A DNA stretch of 64,000 bases. Source: Paenibacillus sp. H1-7. Lineage in GTDB: Bacteria > Bacillota > Bacilli > Paenibacillales > NBRC-103111. The stretch lies in the NCBI RefSeq assembly GCF_022354825.1, contig NZ_CP031168.1, positions 2,729,501-2,793,500 of the forward strand, written 5' to 3'. Positions 26,206 to 36,072 of this stretch are shown here, in pieces. The notes under the pieces are model-generated. The model was given only the letters and a program-made list of their open reading frames with translations, was not told the origin of the DNA and did not search any database. How positions within the stretch are numbered: position 1 is the first letter of the stretch; each line of letters starts with the position of its first letter. A program made the position numbers and the translations under genes.

Positions 26206-27966
26206 ATGAACAATGAAATGATTGAGTCCAGCTCATCTCCTTTTGTGAACAAAATGTCTTGGTGGCGGGAAGCCAAGTTCGGCATGTTTATCCACTGGGG
26301 GCTGTATGCGGTACCGGCCGGAGTGTGGCAAGGCAAGGAAGTCAACGGCATCGGTGAATGGATTATGAAGCGTGCCCGTATCCCGATATCCGAATACAAG
26401 CAGCTTGCGGAACAGTTTAACCCGGTACAATTCAATGCCCGCGAATGGGTCGAGATTGCTCAACAAGCCGGCATGAAATACATCGTGATTACAGCCAAGC
26501 ACCATGACGGTTTTTGTATGTATCACTCGAAGGTTTCCAAATACAATATCGTGGATGCAACTCCGTTCGGACGCGACCCTATGAAGGAGCTGGCCGATGA
26601 GTGCGCCAAAGCAGGGCTGAAGCTGTGCTTCTACTATTCACAGACCCAGGATTGGTATGAAAAAGATGCGGTGGGAAATGATTGGGATTTCCCGAATGCT
26701 GAAGAGAAGAACTTCGGGCACTATCTAGAGGAGAAGGTCAAACCGCAGGTTAGAGAGCTGCTTACCCAATACGGCCCGGTCGGTCTGATCTGGTTCGATA
26801 CTCCGATGACTATGACGGAAGAGCAGAGTCAAGATTTGGCTGCATTCGTCAGGAGCATACAACCGGATTGCATCGTTAACGGACGGGTTGGAAACGGCCA
26901 CGGCGACTACGTTTGCTTAGGCGACAATGAAACCCCCGCCAAATCGCTGTCTGTTGACTGGGAGACGTGCGCCACTCTCAATCATACTTGGGGCTTTAAA
27001 AGTAATGACCACGAATGGAAGTCGCCGGAATTGATTATCAAGCTGCTGTCAGACATCATAGGCAAGGGCGGAACCTATCTTCTGAACGTCGGACCTACAG
27101 CGGAAGGAATCATCCCTGCGCCTAGCGTAGAAATACTGAAGGAAGTAGGGCGTTGGCTTAAGATTAATGAGGATGCGGTCCGGGGTACCCGGGGAAACCC
27201 GTTCGAAACCGAATTTGATTGGGGAACCGTGACAGTCAAGCCAGGCAAAGTGTTCGCACACTTATTTGAATGGCCTAACCAGGGATCATTCGTGCTCCGC
27301 GGTTTGAAGAATCACGTAAATAAAGCTTACTTGCTGGCATCGCCCGAGGAACAGCTTACTTTTGACCAAACCTATGATTCGGACACGAATACTCATGACC
27401 TGCGAGTCCAGCTGCCGCCGCAAGCCTTGGATTCACCCGTATCCGTTCTGGTTCTGGAAATTGTCGGGGAAGCGGTTGCGGACAATACTTTGATGCAGCG
27501 AGCGAACCGGCATATTGTATTGGAAGCGCACCATGCTGCAGTTCATCGAGGCAATCCCGACTCGTCTATCTCCTTATCCCGGTCCGGTACGATTACGGGC
27601 TGGACCGATATCCATGATTCATTGAGCTGGGGTTTTAAAGTAATTACCCCTGGCCAATATAAGGTTGAAATGATAAGCATGGCCGAGAAGGCACGGGGAG
27701 CGATTGGTGAGCAAACCGGCCAATGGGAAGGCGGTCATGAGCTGCGTATAGAAGCCGCTGGACAATCGCTGTCCTGCGTTGTGGAGGAGCAGGAACGAAT
27801 TGTGACTTCGCGTTCGCTTTACTTCAACCGAATCCGTTCCGAATGCGGATTGATTAACATAGATCAAGCCGGAGGCTACAACCTTCAGATTAATCCTGTC
27901 AAGCTGAACGCTGAGAAAGGGCTTGGCTTAAAGCTGATTTCGGTTCATTTGATACCGGTACAGTAA
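26206..27966 (+). CDS. Alpha-L-fucosidase, GH29
   Basis: 586 residues from ATG 26206 behind GAAAGGGG. No signal peptide, so cytoplasmic. The family signature is present in order: WWREAKFGMFIHWGLYAVPAG, YIVITAKHHDGFCMYHS, LCFYYSQTQDW and the nucleophile motif GLIWFDTPM with D198. The segment GGTYLLNVGPTAEGIIP closes the barrel, and two C-terminal beta-sandwich parts follow. It would release terminal alpha-L-fucose from imported oligosaccharides. A possible promoter (TTGTGC 26111-26116, 16-base spacer, TATACA 26133-26138) precedes it. It is a single-gene unit between two terminators. No fucose isomerase, kinase or aldolase is in the window, so the released fucose must be used by genes elsewhere. 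Confidence 0.92.
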   Translation: MNNEMIESSSSPFVNKMSWWREAKFGMFIHWGLYAVPAGVWQGKEVNGIGEWIMKRARIPISEYKQLAEQFNPVQFNAREWVEIAQQAGMKYIVITAKHHDGFCMYHSKVSKYNIVDATPFGRDPMKELADECAKAGLKLCFYYSQTQDWYEKDAVGNDWDFPNAEEKNFGHYLEEKVKPQVRELLTQYGPVGLIWFDTPMTMTEEQSQDLAAFVRSIQPDCIVNGRVGNGHGDYVCLGDNETPAKSLSVDWETCATLNHTWGFKSNDHEWKSPELIIKLLSDIIGKGGTYLLNVGPTAEGIIPAPSVEILKEVGRWLKINEDAVRGTRGNPFETEFDWGTVTVKPGKVFAHLFEWPNQGSFVLRGLKNHVNKAYLLASPEEQLTFDQTYDSDTNTHDLRVQLPPQALDSPVSVLVLEIVGEAVADNTLMQRANRHIVLEAHHAAVHRGNPDSSISLSRSGTITGWTDIHDSLSWGFKVITPGQYKVEMISMAEKARGAIGEQTGQWEGGHELRIEAAGQSLSCVVEEQERIVTSRSLYFNRIRSECGLINIDQAGGYNLQINPVKLNAEKGLGLKLISVHLIPVQ

Positions 27967-27993
27967 GGAAGTCCAAAAGTATTTATCATGAAT

Positions 27994-28016
27994 AGCCGCG
28001 GAAATCGCGGCTTTTT
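27994..28016 (+). terminator. Rho-independent terminator of the fucosidase gene
   Basis: AGCCGCG and CGCGGCT form a perfect 7-base stem around GAAAT, followed directly by TTTTTG and more Ts. It lies 27 bases after the stop codon. Confidence 0.9.
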
Positions 28017-28157
28017 GTTTTTGGGATCAGTTATGTCAAAATCCAGCGGCGCCTGAGGAAAAGAGAGAATTCGTAGGGTGGAGTCGTTTGTTCCCTGCAT
28101 GAAATGGGAATAATTATTTTCTAAACGTTTATCCATCCAAGATTCTGGTGATTCGCC

Positions 28158-29423
28158 ATGATCCAAAAGAAAAGAGGGAGCAGAGTGGGGACAAGACTAG
28201 GGGTACGGAGTCTTAAATGGCTGATTATCCTGTCAATCATCGTTCCTCTGCTGACTGGATGCTGGGACAGACAAGAGATTGAGGACCGCGCTATTGTACT
28301 TGGCGTATCCATTGATGAAGCAGGGCCTGGTGCCGAGAAGGAAGAAAATGAGATTTCCCACCTTCACGATAAGTTCCCTGTTCCTGATAAAGGAATGATT
28401 CGGGTTGCCGTACAGATTGCGTTGCCCGGCAAAATTCCACTTGGACCCGGTGAGAGCGGCGCGGCAGGAAAAAGCTCGGCAGAAACGGTATGGGTGATCG
28501 AAGTCGTAGGGCATACGATCGACGATGCACTGATGAACCTGCAGCAGCAATTATCGTCCAGACTGTTTTTCGGGCATTTGCGCATCATTGTCGTATCCGA
28601 GAAAATAGCGCGGAAAGGATTGCAAAACTTCAACGATTATTTTCGCCGCAATTCGGAAATTCGCAGAACCGCTTGGATGGTCGTATCTAAAGGAGATGCA
28701 GAGCCTTTCTTGAGAGCCGCACCCAAACTGGAGCGGGTGCCGACGCTATATTTGCTTTCGACTCTGGACGATTCGGTGAAGCAGGGCAAGTTCCCGAACG
28801 ACTTCCTCGGCACTTATTGGAGCAACGAGTCGAAGAAGGGACAGGAAGCGTTTCTGCCTTACATCGAGCTGATGACAGAGCAAAATGTAGAGCTGAAGGG
28901 ACTGGCCTATTTCAAAAATTCCACCATGGTGAATTCGACGGAGCCGTTTGAGATTGCGGCCTACATGGGTATTAAAGGCATGAATCCTGCCGGTTATCGT
29001 GTCTTTATCAGCCTGGACAATCAGCCGTCCAAAACCGTGATGATTTATGCAACGCATCGCGAATCTAAATTCAAAGTCTCAATTAAGGACGGTCTTCCCC
29101 ATTTTGTTGTCAAAATTTTTATCGAAACCAATCTCGAAGAAAAGCTAAGCGAAAGCTTGCTTACAAATAGATCCCAGATTTTAAAAGAGATTGAGGCACA
29201 GCATCAAAAATCACTCCTTAAAACCTATTCCGGGTTAGTGAAGAAGACGCAAAAAGAAGGCTCCGATATTTTCGGATTTGGGGAATATGTAAGAGCTTTG
29301 GAGCCGGGATTTTGGAATGAACATGTAAAGACAAAGGAAAATTGGCAAGTCATGTATAAAAATATTGAAGTGCAGTTTGAAGTTACTAGCAAAGTTAGAC
29401 GGGTCGGAATGAAAGCCAGATAA
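28158..29423 (+). CDS. Ger(x)C-family spore germination lipoprotein (orphan)
   Basis: 421 residues. The signal peptide ends in the lipobox LLTGC with Cys35, followed by the family hallmark WDRQEIEDRAIVLGVSIDE. The segment FFGHLRIIVVSEKIARKGL and the C-terminal half (GFGEYVRALEPGFWNEH ... VQFEVTSKVRRVG) match the Ger(x)C C-subunit of GerA-type nutrient receptors, which sits on the outer face of the spore inner membrane. Receptors normally need A and B membrane subunits encoded in the same operon; none is adjacent, so this is an orphan C subunit or a displaced gene. Start ATG 28158 has only a weak GGTGA upstream. Confidence 0.88.
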   Translation: MIQKKRGSRVGTRLGVRSLKWLIILSIIVPLLTGCWDRQEIEDRAIVLGVSIDEAGPGAEKEENEISHLHDKFPVPDKGMIRVAVQIALPGKIPLGPGESGAAGKSSAETVWVIEVVGHTIDDALMNLQQQLSSRLFFGHLRIIVVSEKIARKGLQNFNDYFRRNSEIRRTAWMVVSKGDAEPFLRAAPKLERVPTLYLLSTLDDSVKQGKFPNDFLGTYWSNESKKGQEAFLPYIELMTEQNVELKGLAYFKNSTMVNSTEPFEIAAYMGIKGMNPAGYRVFISLDNQPSKTVMIYATHRESKFKVSIKDGLPHFVVKIFIETNLEEKLSESLLTNRSQILKEIEAQHQKSLLKTYSGLVKKTQKEGSDIFGFGEYVRALEPGFWNEHVKTKENWQVMYKNIEVQFEVTSKVRRVGMKAR

Positions 29424-29667
29424 TTGGACTGATCAAGCGATCGAATCGTTCTCGCAGGGTAAAGGCTCCTCATTCGACGTTCACAGCGAGATGTATCGGT
29501 CCAAAACAATAAATAAACATTACGCTAATATGCTGTTTTTTGCCGCTTCAAATACGATGAGCGGACTGACGTCCGTGATGGTGAAGCTAGTATGCCGTTT
29601 CGTTATCCCAGATGGCGGAGAAGCTGCAGGGGCTGTTGTCCAGATTTCGCGTTTAAATTTACCCAAT

Positions 29668-29692
29668 GGTCTGCCTTAGTGGCAGGCCGTTT
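29668..29692 (+). terminator. Rho-independent terminator
   Basis: GGTCTGCC pairs with GGCAGGCC (one G-U) around TTAGT, followed by GTTTTCC. It is 245 bases after the Ger(x)C stop codon, so something between may be transcribed. Confidence 0.75.
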
Positions 29693-29736
29693 TCCATAAG
29701 AAGACAGGGATTGAATGGAGACGATCCTGTCCAAAT

Positions 29737-29752
29737 TGTGAAACAATTCACA
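29737..29752. promoter_or_regulatory. Inverted repeat upstream of the YesM/YesN operon
   Basis: TGTGAA and TTCACA flank ACAA, making a 16-base dyad about 215 bases before the kinase start. It could be an operator. It is not a cre site because it lacks the central CG. No partner copy was seen elsewhere in the window. Confidence 0.3.
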
Positions 29753-29966
29753 GCTTGCAAACGAGAATGCCTAGAGGCTGCAAGGCTTTGCGCATGTCGG
29801 AAATACTCACTTTTCGTGCTAATAACTGTATTCAAACTTATTACCCCGCATTGTATGATTGCTGTGTATATTAACCTGCTCGAGTATATAGAACAACGGA
29901 TCAAGCTCCGGGTCGGACCGGGTGCTTGTTTTTCCTGTATTCATCTAGCGGGGAAGGAGCGGGTAC

Positions 29967-31733
29967 ATGAGGCTATATTCGCTAAAAAGACTGTTTACAC
30001 CAAGCGTGAGCATCCAGGGAAAGATTTTCGTCGCCTTCAGTCTCGTGACTTTATTCGGCATTGTTGCTGTGACGAGTATTGTGTATCTGTATATGAGAGA
30101 AACGGTCAAGAATAACGCATTTACTTCCGTCATGGAAAGCATAAGGCAAGCTGATGAATCCGTGAATGTGCGGCTGGAAGAAATCGGACGGCTCAACACG
30201 GTTGTCGCTACCAATAATACGGTACTGGCCACCTTACAGAGCGATACCCAAGAGCCGAGCTATGAGTGGTTCTTGGAGCAGAAGCGGCTGGAGGAGTTTC
30301 TATCTGCCTTGATAGCCTACAAGCCTTACATTTCTCGAGCTGCCGTCGTCGGATTGAACGGGAAAGTGTATTTCGTCGGCTCTCCCTGGCTTGATAAAAC
30401 CGTATTAAACACCCCGATGATGGAGTACTTCCTGCAGCATGGCTCAGGGCGCGCGTATTACCATCAGGCGGGCTTCAACGATTCCATTATTACGGGGCGA
30501 GAGCTCCGGTATAACCGCAAAGTGATCGGGCTCGTCCTATTCGACCTCAATGCCGACAGCATCAAGAAGACCTATGACGTAAAGCCGACTCCAGACAGCA
30601 AGCTGTATGTGATCGACGACAAGAACGAGTTCATCTATGAGCCGGGGACGTCCGGACTGGACAAAGATACGGTTATAAGCCTGAGTCAAGAGCTGGCCGG
30701 TTCCAATGCCTCGGTGGAAAAAGTAATTCATCGAAAATCGTATCTCGTTATCAGCCGAAAATCGGAGTATACCGGATGGACCACCTTAGCGCTGGTTCCT
30801 ATGGAATCGCTGTTGAACGAAACGGTACGCATTCGCAATGTGCTGGCTCAGGTCGCCATTATCGTTTTTATCATTATCGCTATCGGCACAATACAGGTTT
30901 CCTCGCGTATTACTAGAAATATCCGCAAGCTGCGATCTATGATGAAGCATGTGATGGATGGCAATATGACACTGCCCGCTGCGGAGATCCGCTCCAATGA
31001 CGAAATCGGTCAGCTCTATCAGGTATTCCGACGGATGGTTGAAGAATTAAAGCGCTTACTTGAAGGGATTATGGCCACAGAAAGGCAGAAGCGAGAAGCG
31101 GAGCTAGCCGTGCTGCAAGCCCAGATCCGCCCCCATTTTCTCTACAACACATTGAATACGGTTAAATATTTGGCCAAGCTGAACGGAGTGCCGAATATTG
31201 TGGAAGTATCGGAATCGCTCATCGAGCTGATGCGCGGTGTGCTGGGGAACTCGAACGAATTTCTTACCCTGCAAGAAGAGTTGCAGTACGTTCGCAGCTA
31301 CGTAAACATTGAAAAGTACAAATACGTGGAGCCTATCGATGTTACTATGGAGATCGAAAATGAAGAGCTGCTGCAATGCCGTGTGTTAAAGCTGATGCTG
31401 CAGCCTATCGTGGAAAATGCGATCATTCATGGGATTACTTCAGCGGAGCATGGCGGTCTGGTTGTCATCCGAATCTATAAAGAAGGGCAAGAGCTGATCA
31501 TCGAAGTCACCGACAACGGCAAGGGCATGTCTAAGGAGCAGATAGAGGCGCTGTTCGAAGCGAAAAGCGACCAGGCCGGTTCACGCTTCAGCGGGATGGG
31601 AGTCCGCAACGTGCATGAGCGCATTGTACGGCTGTACGGGGAGTCGTACGGCGTGTTTCTCTATAGCGAGCCAGGTCAGTATACGCGGGTGCAAATCCGT
31701 TTTCCTTTCCTGGATCAAAGTGAAGTAGGTTAA
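29967..31733 (+). CDS. YesM-type sensor histidine kinase (first pair)
   Basis: 588 residues, ATG 29967 behind AAGGAG. One membrane segment at about 20-42, an extracytoplasmic Cache-type sensor to about 285, a second segment at about 290-315 (AQVAIIVFIIIAIGTIQV), then HAMP (about 315-370), the His_kinase motif with phospho-acceptor H390 in QIRPHFLYNTLNT, and a HATPase with the N box VENAIIHGI and G boxes DNGKGM and GMGVRNVHERI. It should sense an extracellular ligand or the liganded binding protein and phosphorylate the response regulator encoded 34 bases downstream. Together with the importer genes that follow it forms the standard yesMN-lplABC layout. Confidence 0.93.
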   Translation: MRLYSLKRLFTPSVSIQGKIFVAFSLVTLFGIVAVTSIVYLYMRETVKNNAFTSVMESIRQADESVNVRLEEIGRLNTVVATNNTVLATLQSDTQEPSYEWFLEQKRLEEFLSALIAYKPYISRAAVVGLNGKVYFVGSPWLDKTVLNTPMMEYFLQHGSGRAYYHQAGFNDSIITGRELRYNRKVIGLVLFDLNADSIKKTYDVKPTPDSKLYVIDDKNEFIYEPGTSGLDKDTVISLSQELAGSNASVEKVIHRKSYLVISRKSEYTGWTTLALVPMESLLNETVRIRNVLAQVAIIVFIIIAIGTIQVSSRITRNIRKLRSMMKHVMDGNMTLPAAEIRSNDEIGQLYQVFRRMVEELKRLLEGIMATERQKREAELAVLQAQIRPHFLYNTLNTVKYLAKLNGVPNIVEVSESLIELMRGVLGNSNEFLTLQEELQYVRSYVNIEKYKYVEPIDVTMEIENEELLQCRVLKLMLQPIVENAIIHGITSAEHGGLVVIRIYKEGQELIIEVTDNGKGMSKEQIEALFEAKSDQAGSRFSGMGVRNVHERIVRLYGESYGVFLYSEPGQYTRVQIRFPFLDQSEVG

Positions 31734-31767
31734 GAAATTCATGGTTTGGAAGCAGGGGGGAGAACCG

Positions 31768-33372
31768 ATGTTTCGGGTATTATTGGTTGACGATGAGGCA
31801 TTGGCACGCAACGATGTCAAAGGTTTGATCGATTGGGAAAAGCATGGATTCACCCTATGCGGCGAATCATCCAGCGGACCGCTTGCGCTTTCCATGATGG
31901 AGCAGCTCGTCCCTCATATCGCCATCCTGGATGTAAGCATGCCGTCCATGAACGGAGTGGAGCTTAGCCGTATCATAAAGGAACGTTACCCCAAAGTGAA
32001 AATGATCATGCTGAGCAGCTTTGACGATTACGATTACGTCCGGGCATGCCTGACCAATGGAGCTATGGATTATTTGCTCAAGCATCGCTTAAATGCGGCA
32101 GCTCTCTTGTCGCTGCTGAACAAAGCGGTTCAGGATTTGCAATTCGAAGAACGGGAGCATGAAGCCCGCAGCGCTCAATCCAAAATCATTGAAAGGCTGA
32201 GCCCGGTCATTCATCGCGAGTATGTGTCGGGCTTAGCCAGAGATGCGCATGAAGCCGGAGCGGCGCTGGAATCGTATGCCCGGGAAAATCGGCTCTATGC
32301 CGATTCCGTCAAGTTTGGAGCCGCTGCCGTGCAGATCATTCCTTTTTTGCTTCTGACGGACTCCCTTACCGATGTGCAGAAAAGCCGCTTTGTGCAGCAG
32401 GCGGAGGACATGATGCAAATGGCGGTTGGCGATATCCATAAAAGGACGGTAGCTTACGTGGGTGAGGGTCGCTTTATCGTTGTGTTCTCTTCTGCGGAGC
32501 GCAGCGAGCATGCTGTGAACGCCCATATCCATCAGCAGCTCACCGGACTCTCCCACGCGCTCGACAAATTTCTCAATTTGAAATGCATTTATGCTGCAGG
32601 GCCGCTCTGTGGAGGGGTGAAGCAATTGGGGGGCAGCTTCGACAATGCCAGTCAACAGATTAAAGAGCTGCTGTATCCTAATACGGGCCCATCCGTCTTG
32701 CGGGAGTCCTTGCTGTTAGAGGAGCAGAAGCAGCTGCTGCTTTATTTGGAGCAATTGGATGAAGAGCGAATTAACCAGGTGATTGCTGCTGTTTTGGCTC
32801 CGGTACAGGAGCTGCCGGTCTATTCCATGGCGGTACAAATGCTGGTGCGCGAAATGCTTCATATGGTAGACATGGTCTGGAAACGGTATTTTTCCCATGT
32901 GCCAATGGATGGAAACCACCACCTTCCGTCGCGGAGCGATCTGGGACGAATAGGAAGCATCGGCGAGCTTGAACAGTGGCTGATTCAATACTACGGACGC
33001 GTCGTAGAAGCTATTAAGCAGCAATACGCTGGAGGGCCTTACTCGCGACATGTTACGAAAGCCGTTCAGTTCATAACGGACAATTATGCCTCTAATATTT
33101 CTTTGGAAATTACGGCACAGGCCCTTAGCTTGAATCCGTCCTACCTAAGCAGATTGTTCAAAGAGGAGACACAAATGACGTTCACCGAATATTTGAACCG
33201 GCACCGCATCAAAACAAGCTGCATGCTGATAGAGTCCGGCTCCTATTCCTTGAGACGAATCAGCAGCCAAGTCGGCTTTTTGAATTACACGTATTTTTTC
33301 AAGGTGTTCAAGAGTATAACGGGGATGACCCCTCAGGTGTACGCAGATCGTTTGAAACCGTCAAATAAGTAG
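31768..33372 (+). CDS. YesN-type response regulator with AraC DNA-binding domain (first pair)
   Basis: Start at ATG 31768 behind a GGGGGGAG (an in-frame ATG at 31741 lacks a ribosome site), giving 534 residues. The receiver domain (1-125) has the acidic pair DDE and phospho-acceptor D55 in ILDVSMPSMNG. A middle region of about 300 residues is of the YesN type. The C-terminal AraC domain has both helix-turn-helix units (ISLEITAQALSLNPSYLSRLFKEETQMTFTEYL and SLRRISSQVGFLNYTYFFKVFKSITGMTPQVY). It probably activates the importer operon that starts 118 bases later and the GH51 and GH43 genes behind it. Confidence 0.93.
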   Translation: MFRVLLVDDEALARNDVKGLIDWEKHGFTLCGESSSGPLALSMMEQLVPHIAILDVSMPSMNGVELSRIIKERYPKVKMIMLSSFDDYDYVRACLTNGAMDYLLKHRLNAAALLSLLNKAVQDLQFEEREHEARSAQSKIIERLSPVIHREYVSGLARDAHEAGAALESYARENRLYADSVKFGAAAVQIIPFLLLTDSLTDVQKSRFVQQAEDMMQMAVGDIHKRTVAYVGEGRFIVVFSSAERSEHAVNAHIHQQLTGLSHALDKFLNLKCIYAAGPLCGGVKQLGGSFDNASQQIKELLYPNTGPSVLRESLLLEEQKQLLLYLEQLDEERINQVIAAVLAPVQELPVYSMAVQMLVREMLHMVDMVWKRYFSHVPMDGNHHLPSRSDLGRIGSIGELEQWLIQYYGRVVEAIKQQYAGGPYSRHVTKAVQFITDNYASNISLEITAQALSLNPSYLSRLFKEETQMTFTEYLNRHRIKTSCMLIESGSYSLRRISSQVGFLNYTYFFKVFKSITGMTPQVYADRLKPSNK

Positions 33373-33490
33373 AATGGAAAGTCATAAATTTGGAACGGGC
33401 GATAACAAAAAAACGGTTACAATGAGATCAGCTCCGATGGAAAACGCTTTCTTTTCAGAGGGGGAACCACTTGATGGGAGGAATAGAAGG

Positions 33491-35074
33491 ATGAAAAGAA
33501 ATTGGGGGACAGTACTGCTTTCTACCGTAGTCGTATCCGGATTAACACTTAGCGCCTGCAATTCGAATAATTCTGGTAACGAAAATGGGAACAAGGCGAA
33601 AGATGAGACTGCAAACAATGTGGCTGCGGCGGGTTTTCCCATTGTCAAGGAACCGATTAAGCTGAAGATGTTCACGAGAATCGCTCCAAGCAACGGACCT
33701 TTCAAGGATATGCCGGTGTTCCAGGACTATGAGAAGATGAGCAACATCCAGGTAGAGTTTATCGAGGCGCCGACGGACGGGTTCAATGAGAAGAAGAACC
33801 TGCTCTTTGCGTCAAATGAGCTGCCGGATGCGCTGTACCGTTCCGGGCTTACTCCTTTGGAGGCCATCCGCTACGGCTCGGGCGGACAATTGATCCCGCT
33901 GGAGAAGCTGATCGATGCCTACGCTCCAAATCTGAAAAAGCTGATGGAAACGTATCCGGAGATACGCTCTGCAATTACAACTCCGGAAGGGCATATTTAT
34001 GCCATCCCGGGCATTGTGACGGTGGGGTCGGCACGAACCGACAAACGGTGGATGAATCAAGCCTGGCTGAAAAAATTGAATCTCAAGGAGCCTGAGACGA
34101 CGGACGAACTTTACGAGGTTTTGAAAGCGTTTCGCGATAAGGATCCGAACGGCAACGGCAAGCAGGATGAGATTCCGATGACAGCCCGAAACGGTCTAAG
34201 CATCGTCCCCGTCATGGCCGGGTCGTTCGGCTTGGATTTCCAGCTCGGCTATAACATCAACTTGGCTAACGATAAGGTAAGTATTTGGATGGGCAGCGAT
34301 AAGAATAAGGAATTATTAATGTATTTGAACAAGCTTTATTCGGAAAAGCTGCTGGATCAGGAGCTGTTTACCCAGAAGGAAGCGCAATATTTGGCCAAAC
34401 AAGGGACTGGAAATACAGGTTACTTCTTTGACCAGACGAACAATCCCATGCTGGATGGTAAAGTATCGGACCAATATATTGGTACAGCTCCTGTAAAAGG
34501 GCCTCATGGCGACCGATTGCAGCTCGCCTCTCCGGTGCCGAGGGACTTTGGCGCCTTTGCCATCACCTCGGTTAACAAATATCCCGAAGCAACCATGCGC
34601 TGGATCGATTACTTCTTCGGTGACGAAGGCTCCACCAAGCTTCGTTTCGGCCGTCAAGGAGAAAACTATGAATTGCGCGACGGGATTCCTTATTATACGG
34701 ATGCATTCCTTGCCACAGGCAACCAATCGAAAATTACGCCTTATGCAGGAGGCGGGGCGCCGCATCTGATCAGCGATAAGGTCGCTTCTTACATCAATCC
34801 GCCGCAGGTTCAGGAGGCTCAAAAGAAGCTGGACCCGTACATGCCGAAAATCCGCTATGCGGCCCCTATGTTCGATGAAGAAACCGCGCAAAAAATCAAC
34901 GTGCTGCGCAACGATATCGATAAATATTACGAAGAGCAGAGCACTAAGTTTATAGCGGGAGCCCTTAGCTTCGACAAGTGGGGAGAATTCCAGGCCACTT
35001 TGAAGAAAATGAACATCGACGAGCTGCAAAAGCTGTATCAGGCAGCCTACGATAACCTGAAAAAGCAAAAATAA
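33491..35074 (+). CDS. CUT1 sugar-binding lipoprotein, LplA-like (second importer)
   Basis: Start at ATG 33491 with GGGAGG 9 bases upstream, because the lipoprotein signal (MKRNWGTVLLSTVV ... LSAC, Cys23) begins there; the open frame extends back to 33374. 527 residues of the long LplA type with the DPNGNGKQDEIP calcium-loop-like motif and a C-terminal FIAGALSFDKWGEFQATLKKM. It should bind oligosaccharides for the two permeases encoded directly downstream. Given the GH51 and GH43 genes in the same direction, arabino-oligosaccharides are the best guess. Confidence 0.92.
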   Translation: MKRNWGTVLLSTVVVSGLTLSACNSNNSGNENGNKAKDETANNVAAAGFPIVKEPIKLKMFTRIAPSNGPFKDMPVFQDYEKMSNIQVEFIEAPTDGFNEKKNLLFASNELPDALYRSGLTPLEAIRYGSGGQLIPLEKLIDAYAPNLKKLMETYPEIRSAITTPEGHIYAIPGIVTVGSARTDKRWMNQAWLKKLNLKEPETTDELYEVLKAFRDKDPNGNGKQDEIPMTARNGLSIVPVMAGSFGLDFQLGYNINLANDKVSIWMGSDKNKELLMYLNKLYSEKLLDQELFTQKEAQYLAKQGTGNTGYFFDQTNNPMLDGKVSDQYIGTAPVKGPHGDRLQLASPVPRDFGAFAITSVNKYPEATMRWIDYFFGDEGSTKLRFGRQGENYELRDGIPYYTDAFLATGNQSKITPYAGGGAPHLISDKVASYINPPQVQEAQKKLDPYMPKIRYAAPMFDEETAQKINVLRNDIDKYYEEQSTKFIAGALSFDKWGEFQATLKKMNIDELQKLYQAAYDNLKKQK

Positions 35075-35102
35075 GAACCCATGCTGGTTGGGAGGGCTGC
35101 AG

Positions 35103-36059
35103 ATGAAGATAACAGCGAACACGGCAGGCACGGCGTCTCGATCCAAGTCGAGGCGCTCCAGCCTTTGGAAGGCGGTGGGGAGCAGGTATGATCTGTACCT
35201 CATGCTGCTGGTTCCGATCGTTTGGTATCTCGTGTTCCACTATGGACCTTTGTACGGCTTGCAGATCGCATTCAAAAACTTCAACCCGGCAAAGGGAATC
35301 GCCGCCAGCAAATGGGTGGGACTCGATCATTTCGAGCGCTTTGTGGAGTCTTACTATTTCTGGAGGCTGCTGTGGAACACCGTTTCGATTAATTTATTCT
35401 CCTTGCTCATTGCTTTTCCGGTCCCGATCCTGCTCGCCTTGCTTATTAATGAAATTCGCAGCAAAGCGTTCAGCAAACTTGTGCAAAACGTGACCTATAT
35501 CCCGCATTTTATTTCCGTAGTCGTTATGGTCGGCATGCTGATGCTGTTTCTGTCTCCGCGGGGCGGTCCGGTGAATGCCATCCTTCAGGCGTTCGGCTCA
35601 GAGCCCATTCGGTTTCTTGATTCGGCCCGCTGGTTTAAGACAATCTTCATCGGATCCAATATATGGCAAAATATGGGATGGCAATCGATCATTTATATTG
35701 CGGCTCTTAGCGGAGTCAACCCGCAGCTGTATGAAGCGGCCAAAATGGACGGGGCCAGCCGGCTGCAGCGCATTTGGCACGTGTCGATTCCAGGTATTTT
35801 GCCGGTCATCGTGATCTTGCTGATTCTTGATGTCGGGCATTTTATGAACGTTGGTTTCGAGAAAATATTGCTTATGCAGAATAATTTGAACTTGGAATCC
35901 AGCGACGTCATCTCTACCTTTGTCTACACCACAGGCATTTTGAAAGGAGAGTACAGCTATACGGCAGCCATAGGTTTATTTAACTCTCTAGTCAATTTGG
36001 CGCTGCTGGTGCTGGTCAATCGATTTGCCCGTAAAAAAGCGGAGACGAGCTTATGGTGA
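35103..36059 (+). CDS. CUT1 sugar ABC transporter permease, LplB-type (second importer)
   Basis: 318 residues from ATG 35103 behind GGGAGG. Six membrane segments, starting YDLYLMLLVPIVWYLVFHYGPLYGLQIAFKNF. The ATPase-docking EAA loop is at about 211-228 (EAAKMDGASRLQRIW). It is a close homologue of the permease at 14569 in layout and motifs. The next permease starts 13 bases later. Confidence 0.92.
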   Translation: MKITANTAGTASRSKSRRSSLWKAVGSRYDLYLMLLVPIVWYLVFHYGPLYGLQIAFKNFNPAKGIAASKWVGLDHFERFVESYYFWRLLWNTVSINLFSLLIAFPVPILLALLINEIRSKAFSKLVQNVTYIPHFISVVVMVGMLMLFLSPRGGPVNAILQAFGSEPIRFLDSARWFKTIFIGSNIWQNMGWQSIIYIAALSGVNPQLYEAAKMDGASRLQRIWHVSIPGILPVIVILLILDVGHFMNVGFEKILLMQNNLNLESSDVISTFVYTTGILKGEYSYTAAIGLFNSLVNLALLVLVNRFARKKAETSLW

Positions 36060-36072
36060 GGAGGAATCAGCG

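Larger units (their letters stand above)
29424..29966. other. Intergenic region, 543 bases, no convincing gene
   Basis: Contains a terminator (29668-29692) and a dyad (29737-29752), listed separately. A plus-strand frame from 29491 to 29679 could encode 62 residues, but it has no ribosome site and its stop lies in the terminator loop. A second frame from 29666 runs through that terminator and into the kinase gene. I regard both as chance. The stretch 29424-29660 may be decayed coding sequence; I cannot identify it. The promoter of the YesM/YesN operon should lie between 29700 and 29950. Confidence 0.4.

Noticed and set aside
29491..29679. 62-codon plus-strand open frame after the Ger(x)C gene
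   Set aside because: No ribosome site, no recognised similarity, and its stop codon sits in the loop of a terminator.
29666..30115. 149-codon plus-strand open frame upstream of the first YesM gene
   Set aside because: It begins in the terminator and overlaps the kinase start by about 150 bases in another frame; cysteine- and arginine-rich without domain features.
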